A stretch of DNA of 64,000 nucleotides from Acidimicrobiia bacterium (GTDB lineage: Bacteria > Actinomycetota > Acidimicrobiia > Spongiisociales > UBA5794). Of this stretch, positions 23,899-33,791 are shown one piece after another. Position 1 is the first letter of the stretch. The number at the start of each line of letters is the position of its first letter. The notes below the pieces were generated by a model. The model saw only the letters and a list, made by a program, of their open reading frames with translations, did no database searches and was not told the origin of the DNA. Where the stretch lies: the NCBI GenBank assembly GCA_030065575.1, contig JASJDZ010000009.1:1-64000 (forward strand), given 5' to 3'. The position numbers were made by a program, and so were the translations under genes.

Positions 23899-24717
23899 AT
23901 GACTTCTACCGATCACCACGAGACCAAAACGAGCTCTCCGCCCTTCCTCGAGACTCTGTCGCCGAGTCGCGCCAGCGACTTCAAGGTGTGTCCGCAGTTG
24001 TTCAAGTTCAAGGCGATCGACAAGATCGAGGTCCCTCCAACGGTATATCAGGCGCGGGGCACTACGGCTCACCTTGCTTTGCAGTGGCTATTCGACCTAC
24101 CGGCGGCGGAACGGACCCCTGAACGGCTCTACGAGCTCTTTCGCCGGGCCTGGGTGGAGCTCCGTGACACCGAGTACCCCGACCTGTTCGACAACACAGA
24201 AGCCGAACGCAATTGGGGCATCGAAAGCCTCGAGGTGCTGGCCAACTACTTCCTGGTTGAGGATCCTGCCCAACTCGAGCCGCTCGATCGTGAATTGGAC
24301 ATGCTCGAAGACCTGGGCGAAATCACAATCCGGGGAATCCTCGACCGGATGGAGGAGGAACCCGACGGGGTGGTGATCACCGACTACAAGACGGGCAAGG
24401 CTCCACCCGAGCAATATGCAATTCCGGCCTTCTTCGCCCTGAAGATCTACGCGCTGTTGATCCGGAAACGGACGGGTCGAACGCCGGTGCGCCTCAAACT
24501 CATGTACCTCAATGGCCCGACTGTCTACGAGATCCCAATCACCGATCAGCAGCTCGACGCAACCCAGCGCAAGCTCGAAGCCCTCTGGTCTGCAATCAAC
24601 CGAGCCATCCTGAACGAGGAGTTCCCCACTCGTCCCGGCAAGCTGTGCGGCTGGTGTCAGTACCAGGACATCTGCCCGGCATTCGCCGATCAACCCGAGA
24701 CCGTCGCTGCGTCGTGA
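23899..24717 (+). CDS. RecB-type PD-(D/E)XK nuclease with Fe-S cysteine cluster
   Basis: The 272-residue protein is a free-standing RecB-family nuclease common in actinobacteria. The active site is ILDRMEEE...VVITDYKTGKAP (Asp, DYK). Cysteines in FKVCPQLF near the N-terminus and CGWCQYQDICP near the C-terminus match the split 4Fe-4S cluster of AddB and Cas4 nucleases. The ATG at 23899 follows a TATAGT -10 with a short leader. The stop overlaps the next helicase start (GTGA), so it leads an operon of end-processing enzymes. Confidence 0.87.
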   Translation: MTSTDHHETKTSSPPFLETLSPSRASDFKVCPQLFKFKAIDKIEVPPTVYQARGTTAHLALQWLFDLPAAERTPERLYELFRRAWVELRDTEYPDLFDNTEAERNWGIESLEVLANYFLVEDPAQLEPLDRELDMLEDLGEITIRGILDRMEEEPDGVVITDYKTGKAPPEQYAIPAFFALKIYALLIRKRTGRTPVRLKLMYLNGPTVYEIPITDQQLDATQRKLEALWSAINRAILNEEFPTRPGKLCGWCQYQDICPAFADQPETVAAS

Positions 24718-27707
24718 GCATCACAACCGTCGACCCCGGGGACTGGCCGCAAGCGGTCGCCAACACCTCCGGACCTCAGCTCGTAGTCGGCGGACCGGGA
24801 ACCGGCAAGACCGAGTTCCTGGTGCAGCGGGCAATCCACCTTCTCACCCGGGCAGGAGCCGAACCGGGAGAGATCGCGATTCTCGGGTTCTCCCGAAGGG
24901 GCGTGGCCGAAGTCCGGCGGCGGATCAGAGCGGGCATTTCGGGCACGATCGGCGCGCTCGACATCGCGACTTTTCACTCGTATGCGGCACGGCTACTCGA
25001 GCAGAATGCCGGCGCAGCAGGATGGACGGAGAACCCGCAGATCCTCACCGGCCCAGAACAGGTTGCCCTCGTCCACCAGCTGCTCGTCGAGGAGTCCCCT
25101 CAGGACTGGTCGCCGGCGTTTGCCCAGCTGCTGGGAACCAGGACGTTTGCCGCAGAGGTAACCGACTTCATCCTGCGGGCCTCCGAGCAGATGCTGACCG
25201 CCGAGGCCCTGTCAGCGCGCAATCGTGCCGATTGGCAAGGGCTCCCCGATTTCCTGGTCACCTACGACAAGGCTCTCCGCAAGCTGGGACGAATCGACTA
25301 CGGGACCCTCATCTCATCGGCGGTGCGGCTCCTCGAGAACGAGGCCGCACCGGGTTCGGGCGAGGCGGGCTACGTTCTGGTCGACGAGTACCAGGACACC
25401 ACAACCGCACAGGTGCGACTGCTCCAGGCGCTACAGGGAGGCGCCGGCCATATCCTCGCTGCTGCCGATCCCTACCAATCGATATACAGCTTCCGCGGGG
25501 CGACCGTAGAAAACGTTGCGGCGTTCGAGGCCGATTTCTCCGCCCCCGGAAGACCGGCACAGCGACTGCTGCTCACTACGTCGTTCCGGACCCCTGCAAG
25601 CATTCTCGAGGCAGCGGTCGACGTGACAACCGGCGACCTGCCGGGAGCTACAGGTGCAGTCATTCCCGCCCCGGGTAGGGGGATTGTCGAGGCGTACCTC
25701 TTTGATCAGCAAGTGGAGGAAGCGGAATGGATCGCCGCAGAGGCGCAGCGCCTACACCTGACCGAGGGGGTTCCCTATCGCGGCATCGGTGTCTTCGTGC
25801 GCTCCAAACGACGCCTGCTGTCCGACCTGTCTCGAGCACTGGAACGTCGCCACATCCCACACGATCTACCGGGGAGTCGGCTCACCGATCAACCAGCTGT
25901 TCGATTCCTCCTCGATCTCGCAGTTGCCGCAACCGGCTGTGATGGGCCTGCGTCTAGCGAACAAGCTCTGCGCCGCGTCCTGTTGGGCGCCAGGGTCGGG
26001 CTCACCATCGGTGCCTTTCGCTCGCTCGAGCGCCGGGCCCGAGCCCGGGGCGAATGGGCTACCGCGATCAGGGAGGAGCTACCCGAATGGGCATCCCTCG
26101 CCGATCTGCTGGAGGAGCCCCGCTGGGCTGGTGAAGCACCGGCGCTGCAGGGCATGTGGCAGGTGTGGACCGGCCTCCCCGGTATCGCCCAGATGGTCGC
26201 CGATCCCGACGCGGTCGAAGAGCGGTCGGCATGGCGGTCGCTGGCCCAGGTCCTGACCAGATGGGAGGAGCGCAACCCGAATGGAACCTTGCTGGACTAC
26301 CGTCGCCTCGCCGAGAGCGAGGACTTCGAAGCACAACCGCTGCTGAGCTACAGGCGCCCTGCCGGTGATCGGCTCACGTTGACGACTCTGCACCAGGCCA
26401 AGGGACTCGAGCTCGATGTCGTCTTCATCGCCGACGCTGTCGACGGGGTGTTCCCCGACCTTCGCTCGCGCGATTCTCTGCTCGGCGTTCGGCACCTGCT
26501 ACCCCACGTCCCTACGGACTCGGCCGAGTACCGCGCGTTCCGACTCCAGGAGGAGAGCCGGCTCGCCTACACCGCGATGACCAGGGCGCGGCGGCGGGTG
26601 GTGTGGACCGCGACCGAGCGCGGGTTGGACGATGGCCCCGGTCGCCCCAGCCGCTTTTTCACCAAAGTTGCGTCAGGCATAGGTGGCGATCCGGGCCGCC
26701 CCCCGGGTCGCGTCGCAATGTGCGTAGCCCCCGCAGCGGAGCCGCCATCGGGTACTCGCCTACCGGTGACGCCACGCGAGGCAGAGGCGGCCCTCCGTCG
26801 GTGCATGGTCGATGTCGGTGCAGCAGCTCCGGCTCGGTTGGCCGCGGTGCGGGTACTCGCCGAGGGAGAGCGATGGAGTCTGCGCAACCCAACGGAGTTC
26901 GGAGGCGTGCTCGAAAGGGGCCCCAACACCGGAATTGTGGACAAGAGCCCGGTGCTGTCGCCGTCGCAAGCGCAGCTATACGAGGATTGTCCCCGCCGTT
27001 ATGCGCTGGAGCGCCGGCTCCGCATCGGCTCCGACACCTCGCTCCACGCCAGCTTTGGGATACTCATCCACGACGTGCTCGAAACGGTCGAGCGACGCGC
27101 TCTGGAAGAAGGGCGCTCCCATGCAACTCTCGAGGAGGCCCTAGGCGAACTCGGCGCCCGGTTCGATCCGGAGGAGTTCAATGGCCCACCTTTCTCCGAC
27201 TCCTGGCTCGAGCGTGGCTATGACGGGCTTCAGCGCCTCTACAGCAAATGGCCGGCACCGAAGCGGCGCGCCACCGCGCTCGAGCACAAACTCGAAACTG
27301 AGATCGGCGGGATCAAGTGGACCGGTCGCGCGGATCGAATCGACGTATCTCCGCACGGCCTGACCGTCGTCGACTACAAGACCGGCAAGTCGGCACCGAC
27401 CCTCCCCGAAGCCTCCAAGTCACTCCAGCTGGGCTTCTACGCCCTTGCCGCCGGGCGGGACCCGGAACTGGGCGCGCAGGGAGAGGTTGTCGGAGCAGAG
27501 CTCTGGTTCCCGATGAAGTCGGCGAAGAGCGTCACTATCCGCAAGTTCGATATGGCCGGGCTCACCGACATCGAATCCCGGCTCGAAGCCGCAGCAGCGG
27601 GTATCCAGAGCGAGGATTGGTCACCACAGCCCGGTGCCCAGTGTGGGCGTTGCGGGTTGCGTGAGCTCTGCCCCGCCTGGGCGGAAGGCGGCCCGGAGTT
27701 CGCATGA
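24714..27707 (+). CDS. UvrD-type helicase fused to PD-(D/E)XK nuclease, AdnA-like
   Basis: The 997-residue protein has an SF1A helicase core: Walker A VGGPGTGKTEF near residue 26, LVDEYQDTT, YQSIYSFRGA, TLHQAKGLELDVVF and YTAMTRARRRV. A C-terminal RecB nuclease follows (GRADRID...VVDYKTGKSAP) with cysteines CPRRYALE and CGRCGLRELCPAW. This architecture, in tandem with a second such protein, matches the mycobacterial AdnAB double-strand-break resection motor. Assignment to the A subunit rests on gene order. GTG 24714 overlaps the previous stop. Confidence 0.88.
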   Translation: MSITTVDPGDWPQAVANTSGPQLVVGGPGTGKTEFLVQRAIHLLTRAGAEPGEIAILGFSRRGVAEVRRRIRAGISGTIGALDIATFHSYAARLLEQNAGAAGWTENPQILTGPEQVALVHQLLVEESPQDWSPAFAQLLGTRTFAAEVTDFILRASEQMLTAEALSARNRADWQGLPDFLVTYDKALRKLGRIDYGTLISSAVRLLENEAAPGSGEAGYVLVDEYQDTTTAQVRLLQALQGGAGHILAAADPYQSIYSFRGATVENVAAFEADFSAPGRPAQRLLLTTSFRTPASILEAAVDVTTGDLPGATGAVIPAPGRGIVEAYLFDQQVEEAEWIAAEAQRLHLTEGVPYRGIGVFVRSKRRLLSDLSRALERRHIPHDLPGSRLTDQPAVRFLLDLAVAATGCDGPASSEQALRRVLLGARVGLTIGAFRSLERRARARGEWATAIREELPEWASLADLLEEPRWAGEAPALQGMWQVWTGLPGIAQMVADPDAVEERSAWRSLAQVLTRWEERNPNGTLLDYRRLAESEDFEAQPLLSYRRPAGDRLTLTTLHQAKGLELDVVFIADAVDGVFPDLRSRDSLLGVRHLLPHVPTDSAEYRAFRLQEESRLAYTAMTRARRRVVWTATERGLDDGPGRPSRFFTKVASGIGGDPGRPPGRVAMCVAPAAEPPSGTRLPVTPREAEAALRRCMVDVGAAAPARLAAVRVLAEGERWSLRNPTEFGGVLERGPNTGIVDKSPVLSPSQAQLYEDCPRRYALERRLRIGSDTSLHASFGILIHDVLETVERRALEEGRSHATLEEALGELGARFDPEEFNGPPFSDSWLERGYDGLQRLYSKWPAPKRRATALEHKLETEIGGIKWTGRADRIDVSPHGLTVVDYKTGKSAPTLPEASKSLQLGFYALAAGRDPELGAQGEVVGAELWFPMKSAKSVTIRKFDMAGLTDIESRLEAAAAGIQSEDWSPQPGAQCGRCGLRELCPAWAEGGPEFA

Positions 27708-30700
27708 CCTTCACACCGACTGCAGAGCAGCGAGCGATCATCGAGTACCCGCTTCTCCCACTGCGCGTCATTGCGGGAGCCGGAACCGGCAAGACAACAA
27801 CAATCGTGCATCGGCTGGCTCATCTCGTCGACGCCGGTCTGAGCCCGGAGCGGGCAATTGGTATCACGTTCACCAACAAGGCTGCGGAGGAACTGGCCGG
27901 GCGCCTCCGCGAGGCTCTGCCCGGGCTGGCCGAGAACGGGCGCGAGGTCGAGGTGACCACGTACCACGGGTTTGCCTACGGCATTCTGCAGGAGTTTGGC
28001 GCCATCGTCGGGGTGGAACGCGACACAGAGGTTGTCGGTCCGGGCTACGTGCGACAACTGCTGCACGAGGCCATAGCCGCAGGGCAGTACGACACGCTCG
28101 ACCTCACCTGGATCCCGGCCCGGGTCGATGAAGCCGTCGATCTCTCAGCCCAGCTGGCCCGGAACCTGCGCACTGCGGCCGACATCGCACCGGGCGAAGA
28201 CGAGATCGCCGCAACCCGGAGCGAGATTGCCGCCATCGTGCAGCGATACGACGAGGCAAAGCGCGAGCTCGGAGTGCTCGACTATGGCGATCTGATTCTG
28301 CTGACCCACAAGCTCCTCACCAGCCATCCACAGATCGCCGAGCGGGTTCGGACCCGGTACTCGGTCGCACTGCTGGACGAGTATCAGGACACCGATCCTG
28401 CGCAACGGGAGCTGTTGCGAGCGGTGTTTGGCGGTGGCTTCCCGGTCACCGCAGTAGGGGACGCAGATCAGACCATCTACGAATGGCGGGGGGCGTCGAC
28501 AACGAACTTCGACAACTTCCCGGTCCACTTCCCTACTCCGGACGGAACTGCAGCGGAGACCCTACCCCTCACCGAGAACCGACGCTCGGGCTCGCTGATC
28601 CTCGAGGCGGCCCACGGCGTCCGCAGCGTGCTGTACGGCGACGAAGCGTTCTCTCCGCTGAGGCCGGTCGATACCGCCCCGCCGGGGGTGATTGGCCTGG
28701 ACTACTTCCGGACAGCGGTGGACGAGGCGGAGTGGATCGCCGAGGAGATCCTCAGGCTCAATACAGAAGAGGGTGTCAAGTGGCGCGACACAGCAGTCAT
28801 CTTCCGCAAGAACGGCGATATGGCGCTGGTGCGGGATGCTCTGCAGGCTCTCGATGTCCCGGTTGAGGTCGGATCGCTCGGCGGTCTGCTCGAATTGCCC
28901 GATGTGGCCGATCTTCATGCCTGGCTGCGGACCATCGAGCGGCCCGGCGATTCGATTGCCCTGGCTCGGCTCCTCCTCGGGCCGACGTACCGTCTCGGGC
29001 TCCGTGACATCGCCACGCTGAGCAACTGGATCAAACCACAGCGGGCGATGCTGGGGGACGACCCCGATCTCGGGTGGCCGCTGGTCGAGGCCATCGATCA
29101 GCTCGAGGAGATCGACGACATCCGGCCGGTGGCGCGAAAGCGACTTCTGGCGTTCCGACAGCTCTATCGCCGTTTTCTCGAACTCGCCCAGGGCTCGTCG
29201 CTCGTCGATCTCTGTCGTCACGTGCTCGACGAGACCGGCATGTGGAACGAGGTGGAGGCTCGCGAGGCAGGCGCCGCCCTGACCGCTCGGGTGAACCTCT
29301 ATCGCTTCCTCGATCTCGCCGAGGAGTGGAGCCCGCTGCGAGGGCGGCCGACCCTCCAGGCATTTCTCTCCTATCTCGATTTGATCGCCGACGACAAGTC
29401 CGCTGCCGAGCTCGATACGGCCAATGTCGGCACCGAGGACGCGGTTGTGCTGCTGACCGTCCATCGCGCCAAGGGGCTGGAATGGGATACGGTGTTCCTC
29501 CCGACGCTGACCGATGGGGTCTTCCCGGTTGGTCGCGGGGCATTTGATGATCCCGATCGCCTTGCCCGTTTCGTCCCCTACGAACTGAGGCTCGAGGCTC
29601 CTGTCCCGATTGAGCTCGAGGGCGAAGACCGGATCGACGCGCTGCGCGCCGTACGCAATCGCCAGGAGTGGCGGACCGCGTACGTAGGCATTACCCGAGC
29701 CAAGACCCGGCTGTATCTGACTGGTGCACACTGGCATGGGAGGGCCACGAAGCCACGCCCTCCCAGCCCGGTCATGGAGGCGGCGGCAACGGCTGCCGAT
29801 TTGGTGATCAACCACCGGGTTGACAATCCGGGCGAGCAACCGGAGACAATGTCCATCGTCTCCGCCGAGGGCGCACCCGACCCGCTATTCCCCGCCGGGT
29901 GGCGCGCTGCCCTCCAGGCCACCCTGGACGATCCGGGCTGGCCGAGAGAGCTAGTTCCAGGCGGCGCTGAGTCGTACGATGCCGCCGTGGACCAGATGCA
30001 CATGATTCTCGACGATCTGCCTTCCCCTCCGGGCGAGACGGCCGAGGAGGCCGGCGTCGACACGTCGGTCACAGGGCTGGTCACTCTTGCCGAATGCCCG
30101 CAACGGTTTTTCTGGTCTGAGGTCGAGCCCCTGCCGCGGCGCCAGGCACCCGCCATGCGGCGCGGGGTCAAGGTCCATCGGCTCATCGAGCTCCACGGTC
30201 GCGGGGAGATGCCTCTCGACGAGTTGGCGGACGATCTGTACGACGTCACTGCAGGCGACGAGCCGACCCCGGGCGGCCCCGATCCGTATCAGGTCTACCT
30301 CGACTCCCGGTTTGCCCACAGCAAGCCCCGCTATGTCGAAGCCCCCATCGACATCGGTCTGGGCTCAGGTCGCATTCGCGGGCGCGTCGACGCCGTCTAC
30401 GAATCGGAACCGGGCAGTTGGGAGATCGTCGACTTCAAGTCCGGCCGAAATGGGGCGAACCCGGCCGCCATCGTCCAGCTCGAAGCCTATGCGGTAGCGG
30501 CCGCAGATGGGGCTCTGTCCAGCGAGACCCCCGATGCCATCGCAGTCACCTTTGCCTACCTCGGCGGCGGGAATCTCGAGGAGGTGACGATTGCCGTCGA
30601 CCACGAGTGGCTGACCACCGCTCGGGCCCACCTCGAGTCGCTGCTCGACTCGGCATCGGGGCCCGATTACCCGCAGTCACCCTCCCCAGCTTGTCGACAA

Positions 30701-30763
30701 TGTGACTTCCTAAGGTTCTGCGACGCAGGCCGCACCTACGTGTCAGCCGACGCTGATCACTGA
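27704..30763 (+). CDS. UvrD-type helicase fused to PD-(D/E)XK nuclease, AdnB-like
   Basis: The 1,019-residue protein has a complete SF1A motor: Walker [66 protein letters not shown] and [14 protein letters not shown]-terminal nuclease follows (GRVDAVYE...[11 protein letters not shown]) with a cysteine cluster CPQRFFW...[10 protein letters not shown]. It overlaps the preceding gene by four bases and should form a heterodimer with it. The motor motifs look fully canonical, as expected for the lead motor. Its end overlaps dtd by seven bases. Confidence 0.88.
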   Translation: MTFTPTAEQRAIIEYPLLPLRVIAGAGTGKTTTIVHRLAHLVDAGLSPERAIGITFTNKAAEELAGRLREALPGLAENGREVEVTTYHGFAYGILQEFGAIVGVERDTEVVGPGYVRQLLHEAIAAGQYDTLDLTWIPARVDEAVDLSAQLARNLRTAADIAPGEDEIAATRSEIAAIVQRYDEAKRELGVLDYGDLILLTHKLLTSHPQIAERVRTRYSVALLDEYQDTDPAQRELLRAVFGGGFPVTAVGDADQTIYEWRGASTTNFDNFPVHFPTPDGTAAETLPLTENRRSGSLILEAAHGVRSVLYGDEAFSPLRPVDTAPPGVIGLDYFRTAVDEAEWIAEEILRLNTEEGVKWRDTAVIFRKNGDMALVRDALQALDVPVEVGSLGGLLELPDVADLHAWLRTIERPGDSIALARLLLGPTYRLGLRDIATLSNWIKPQRAMLGDDPDLGWPLVEAIDQLEEIDDIRPVARKRLLAFRQLYRRFLELAQGSSLVDLCRHVLDETGMWNEVEAREAGAALTARVNLYRFLDLAEEWSPLRGRPTLQAFLSYLDLIADDKSAAELDTANVGTEDAVVLLTVHRAKGLEWDTVFLPTLTDGVFPVGRGAFDDPDRLARFVPYELRLEAPVPIELEGEDRIDALRAVRNRQEWRTAYVGITRAKTRLYLTGAHWHGRATKPRPPSPVMEAAATAADLVINHRVDNPGEQPETMSIVSAEGAPDPLFPAGWRAALQATLDDPGWPRELVPGGAESYDAAVDQMHMILDDLPSPPGETAEEAGVDTSVTGLVTLAECPQRFFWSEVEPLPRRQAPAMRRGVKVHRLIELHGRGEMPLDELADDLYDVTAGDEPTPGGPDPYQVYLDSRFAHSKPRYVEAPIDIGLGSGRIRGRVDAVYESEPGSWEIVDFKSGRNGANPAAIVQLEAYAVAAADGALSSETPDAIAVTFAYLGGGNLEEVTIAVDHEWLTTARAHLESLLDSASGPDYPQSPSPACRQCDFLRFCDAGRTYVSADADH

Positions 30764-31212
30764 ACCCGCCCGTCGGCAACATCGATAACGATCGTGACCG
30801 GGCCGGCGTTGAGTAACTCGACGTCCATCATGGCGCCGAAGCTGCCGGTAGCCACCCCGACGTTCTCAGCCGCAATTAGGGCGACGACCTCGTCGACGAG
30901 CACTGCGGCTTGCTCCGGCGCGGCGGCTCCGGTGAAGGAGGGACGCCGCCCCTTGCGGACATCGGCGAGCAGGGTGAACTGGCTCACAACCAGTACTGAA
31001 CCGCCGATGTCCATCACGGACCGGTTCATCTTTCGTTGGTCGTCGGGGAAGATGCGCAGGCCGAGCAACTTGTCCACCAGCGCCCTGGCCTCGGCGGCGC
31101 CGTCATCGTGGCCGACACCGAGCAACAGCAACAAGCCCGGCCCGATCTCGCCCACCACTTGCCCATCGACGTTCACCGACGCCCGGGCGACACGCTGGAT
31201 GACTGCTCGCAT
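30757..31212 (-). CDS. dtd: D-aminoacyl-tRNA deacylase
   Basis: Dtd removes D-amino acids from mischarged tRNA. The 151 residues contain the hallmark [17 protein letters not shown] and the C-terminal [10 protein letters not shown] (the Gly-Pro motif of the active site). It starts [17 protein letters not shown] as is usual. It is convergent with the AdnB-like gene and upstream of no obvious partner. Confidence 0.94.
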   Translation of the reverse strand: MRAVIQRVARASVNVDGQVVGEIGPGLLLLLGVGHDDGAAEARALVDKLLGLRIFPDDQRKMNRSVMDIGGSVLVVSQFTLLADVRKGRRPSFTGAAAPEQAAVLVDEVVALIAAENVGVATGSFGAMMDVELLNAGPVTIVIDVADGRVQ

Positions 31213-31233
31213 GGGGATGAATGTAGCGGGCCG

Positions 31234-32061
31234 TCACCCGGCAGTGACAAAGTCGATCAGCTGCTCAACAGAATTGACCAGGGGTGTCTCCACATCCCTA
31301 TAGGACGAAACGCGACTCAGGACTGATTGCCAGAACCGGCCGGGATCCTCAACTCTTCCGAGCGCCGTGATAACGCCTTCTTTCCAGGGGAGGCCGGATG
31401 GGACATCGGGCCAGGCGGCGATGCCAAGCGGTTCCGGCTTGACGGCCTGCCAGATGTCCACGTAGGGATGCCCGCAGATCAGGACGTTGGAGTCAACGAT
31501 CTCGGCAGCAATCCGGGACTCCTTGGATCCCGGCACGAGGTGATCGAGGAGGACGCCGAGTCTTCGATTCCGGCTCGGGGCAAAGCTGCGGACGGCCGCG
31601 GGCAGATCATCGACTCCGTGCAACGGCTCGACCACTATCCCTTCAATGCGGAGGTCATCGCCCCAGATCCTCTCGACCAGCTCGGCATCGTGGATGCCTT
31701 CTACCCAGATTCGGTTCGCCCCAGCAGTGCGGGCGCGCATCGGACCGGTATCGATCGAACCGGAAGCGGTGTATGCCGGCGGGGTTTGGCTCGCCCAGTC
31801 CCCTGCGACCAACTCAACCGGCTTCCCCCGGTGAAGTAGAACGCCGGCATGAGGCTTGAACTCATGGAGAGTTCCATCGATGTCGCTGAGAACGATGCGC
31901 TGACCTTCGGTGAACGACACGACACGGCCGCTGACTCGAGAGGGCCGATGTGTCAGTTCGAGATCTCGCGCTACCGCCAGCTTCGGGTAGGACCGTGCGG
32001 CAGCATCACTGGCAATGATGTCGCGCGACGACCATCGAGAGGACTTGGACTGGGAGGACAT
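31234..32061 (-). CDS. DUF3097 family protein
   Basis: The 275-residue form starts at ATG 32061 (the track start at 32103 adds a doubtful leader). The sequence ANRIWVEGIHDAELVERIWGDDLR followed by GVDDLPA and RRLGVLLDHLVPGSKESRIA is the DUF3097 core found across actinobacteria. The VEGxHD and LLDHLV segments are reminiscent of a Toprim fold, which would imply nucleic-acid work, but this is only a resemblance. No experimental function is known to me. Confidence 0.85.
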   Translation of the reverse strand: MSSQSKSSRWSSRDIIASDAAARSYPKLAVARDLELTHRPSRVSGRVVSFTEGQRIVLSDIDGTLHEFKPHAGVLLHRGKPVELVAGDWASQTPPAYTASGSIDTGPMRARTAGANRIWVEGIHDAELVERIWGDDLRIEGIVVEPLHGVDDLPAAVRSFAPSRNRRLGVLLDHLVPGSKESRIAAEIVDSNVLICGHPYVDIWQAVKPEPLGIAAWPDVPSGLPWKEGVITALGRVEDPGRFWQSVLSRVSSYRDVETPLVNSVEQLIDFVTAG

Positions 32062-32118
32062 GAGACGGCAGGCTAGCGACGCGCCCTTTGCCGGCGAGGA
32101 CAATCGAACGAGGGCGAA

Positions 32119-32973
32119 TCAATCGTCGTCATCATCATCGTCGTCATCATCATCATCGTCATCATCGTCGTCATCGTCGTCGTCGTCGTCATCATCATCA
32201 TCGTCGCCCTCTCCGCCAGGAGAGGCGTCATCGCCCGGCGGGGGAGGCGGATTCTCGGCCGGCGGCGGAGGCGGATTCTCGGCCGGTGGCGGAGGCGGAT
32301 CGTCGCCCTCTCCGCCAGGAGAGGCATCGTCGGCCGGTGGCGGAGGCGGGTCGTCGCCCTCTCCGCCAGGAGAGGCATCGTCACCCGGCGGTGGGACAGT
32401 GTCCGGTTCGTCAGATGAGATATCGTCGTCGACAGAGACTTCTTCATCCGAGGCCAACGCAGCGATCTCCTCTTCCCCGTCGGCTTCATCTAGGACGTCA
32501 CCGGTACCCGCCAGGACCAGGCCGAAGTCGGTCGCTTGCGGTTGCACTCCGCAGGCCGCCAGGGCCTCCGCAAAGGGCCGCACACGGGATTCCTCCGCGA
32601 CACAGTCGGCCCAATCCTGGACGGCGCCCACATAGGCCATTACCCCGGGATCGCCCGCTGCGGTCGTCGGCGTCACCGAAGACGAAGCCACCGTGGTCGC
32701 AGTCGCCACCGGCTGTTCCACCGTACTGCCTTCAGGTTGGAGCGCCGTGCCTGCGGTTGCACTGACTGCGGCCACCGCGACCGCACCGAGCATGATCCTG
32801 AGAAGAAGGCTGGAGGTGAGCACGGTGAACCAGGTGGCGCGGCGATGCACCCGGGGACGAGCGCCGGCGGTCTTCGTGGAGTTGAACTGATCAACACCGC
32901 ACGCCGCACAAAAACTGGTTCCGCTAACGCGTACGGCAGCGTCCACCCCGCAGAGGATGCACTGCTCACTCAT
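32119..32973 (-). CDS. Membrane zinc-ribbon protein with proline repeats and a 28-residue poly-Asp tail
   Basis: The 284 residues begin with a zinc-ribbon (CILCG...FCAACG), then one membrane helix near residues 55-75, a Thr/Ala/Val linker, and a small domain with two cysteines (DWADCVAEESRVRPF, LAACGV). An acidic low-complexity tail follows, with alternating P5, A/GDDASPGGEGDD and PPPPPAEN units, ending in 28 uninterrupted Asp residues and the stop. Poly-Asp could bind calcium or mineral surfaces outside the cell; that is inference. I recognise no family for the whole protein. Confidence 0.75.
   Translation of the reverse strand: MSEQCILCGVDAAVRVSGTSFCAACGVDQFNSTKTAGARPRVHRRATWFTVLTSSLLLRIMLGAVAVAAVSATAGTALQPEGSTVEQPVATATTVASSSVTPTTAAGDPGVMAYVGAVQDWADCVAEESRVRPFAEALAACGVQPQATDFGLVLAGTGDVLDEADGEEEIAALASDEEVSVDDDISSDEPDTVPPPGDDASPGGEGDDPPPPPADDASPGGEGDDPPPPPAENPPPPPAENPPPPPGDDASPGGEGDDDDDDDDDDDDDDDDDDDDDDDDDDDD
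32122..32205. repeat. GAT/GAC trinucleotide tract encoding 28 Asp
   Basis: An 84-bp run of ATC/GTC on the plus strand reads as mixed GAT and GAC codons on the minus strand, directly before the stop codon. The mixture of both codons argues against recent slippage of a pure triplet, but the tract could still vary in length. Adjacent 32206-32395 holds longer imperfect repeats encoding the proline and Gly-Glu units. Confidence 0.9.
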
Positions 32974-33030
32974 ACCTCCATTATGCCACTACCCACAGCG
33001 TATACAACGATACTCTCCGTAGTTGCCGTG

Positions 33031-33058
33031 GTGACTAGTCAGTTAACAATCGGTGAAC
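33031..33058 (+). promoter_or_regulatory. Three direct repeats upstream of the OmpR-type regulator
   Basis: GTGACT (33031), GTTAAC (33042) and GTGAAC (33053) recur with an exact 11-bp period, the spacing used by OmpR/PhoB-family regulators. They lie 50-77 bases before the regulator start. CATATGAT at about 33090-33097 may contain the -10. Autoregulation is inferred. Confidence 0.45.
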
Positions 33059-33107
33059 CTGATGAGTTTCGCAACATGGGGCCGCTGCGAGGCATATGAT
33101 CCACGCC

Positions 33108-33791
33108 ATGACTGAGCAGATCCTCGTAGTCGATGACGAGCCCATGGTGCGCGAGGTAGTCGTCGCCTACCTGGTCCGGGAAGGCTATTCAGTAGCGGAA
33201 GCTGCCACCGGGAAGGCCGCCCTCGAGCAAATAGCCGATCACGAGCCCGACCTCGTGATTCTCGATGTCATGCTCCCCGAGGTCGACGGTCTTTCGGTGC
33301 TGACCGAGGTACGAAGGCAGGGAGACACTCCGGTCATCCTGCTCACTGCTCGCACGGAGGAACCCGACCGTGTCCAGGGTCTGGAGCTAGGTGCCGACGA
33401 CTATGTGATCAAGCCATTCTCGCCCCGCGAGCTGGTGGCCCGGGTTCGTAGCGTGCTGCGAAGGTCCGCCCCCACCCCCGCCCCTGTCGGCACCCTCGAG
33501 TTCGGCAGCTTGCTGATCGACGAGCAAGCGCGGATAGTCACGCTGGATGGCGATGACGTCGAGATGACGCCCAAGGAGTTTGATTTGCTCGCCTTTCTGG
33601 CGCGATCACCCCGTCAGGTCTTCTCACGGGCGGAATTGCTGAAACAGGTATGGGACTCCTCTCCTGATTGGCAGGACCCGTCCACCGTCACCGTCCACGT
33701 GCGCCGCCTCCGGCGCAAGCTGGAAGCCGACCAGGAGAACCCGCGGTGGATCACAACTGTGTGGGGTGTCGGCTATCGGTTCGAGCCATGA
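33108..33791 (+). CDS. OmpR/PhoB-family response regulator
   Basis: The 227-residue protein has a receiver domain with acidic pair VVDDEP, phospho-acceptor in VILDVMLPEVDG and the conserved Lys in IKPFSP. A winged-helix DNA-binding domain follows (MTPKEFDLLAFLARSPRQVF ... VHVRRLRRKLE). I start at ATG 33108, four codons inside the track ORF, because MTEQILVVDDE is the standard beginning. It overlaps the kinase gene (ATGA). The signal is unknown. Confidence 0.93.
   Translation: MTEQILVVDDEPMVREVVVAYLVREGYSVAEAATGKAALEQIADHEPDLVILDVMLPEVDGLSVLTEVRRQGDTPVILLTARTEEPDRVQGLELGADDYVIKPFSPRELVARVRSVLRRSAPTPAPVGTLEFGSLLIDEQARIVTLDGDDVEMTPKEFDLLAFLARSPRQVFSRAELLKQVWDSSPDWQDPSTVTVHVRRLRRKLEADQENPRWITTVWGVGYRFEP

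Noticed and set aside
32015-32765. Plus-strand ORFs with poly-Ser and poly-His (32015-32635, 32088-32765)
   Set aside because: They are frame shadows of the poly-Asp repeat. The minus-strand frame has a coherent zinc-ribbon, membrane helix and start.
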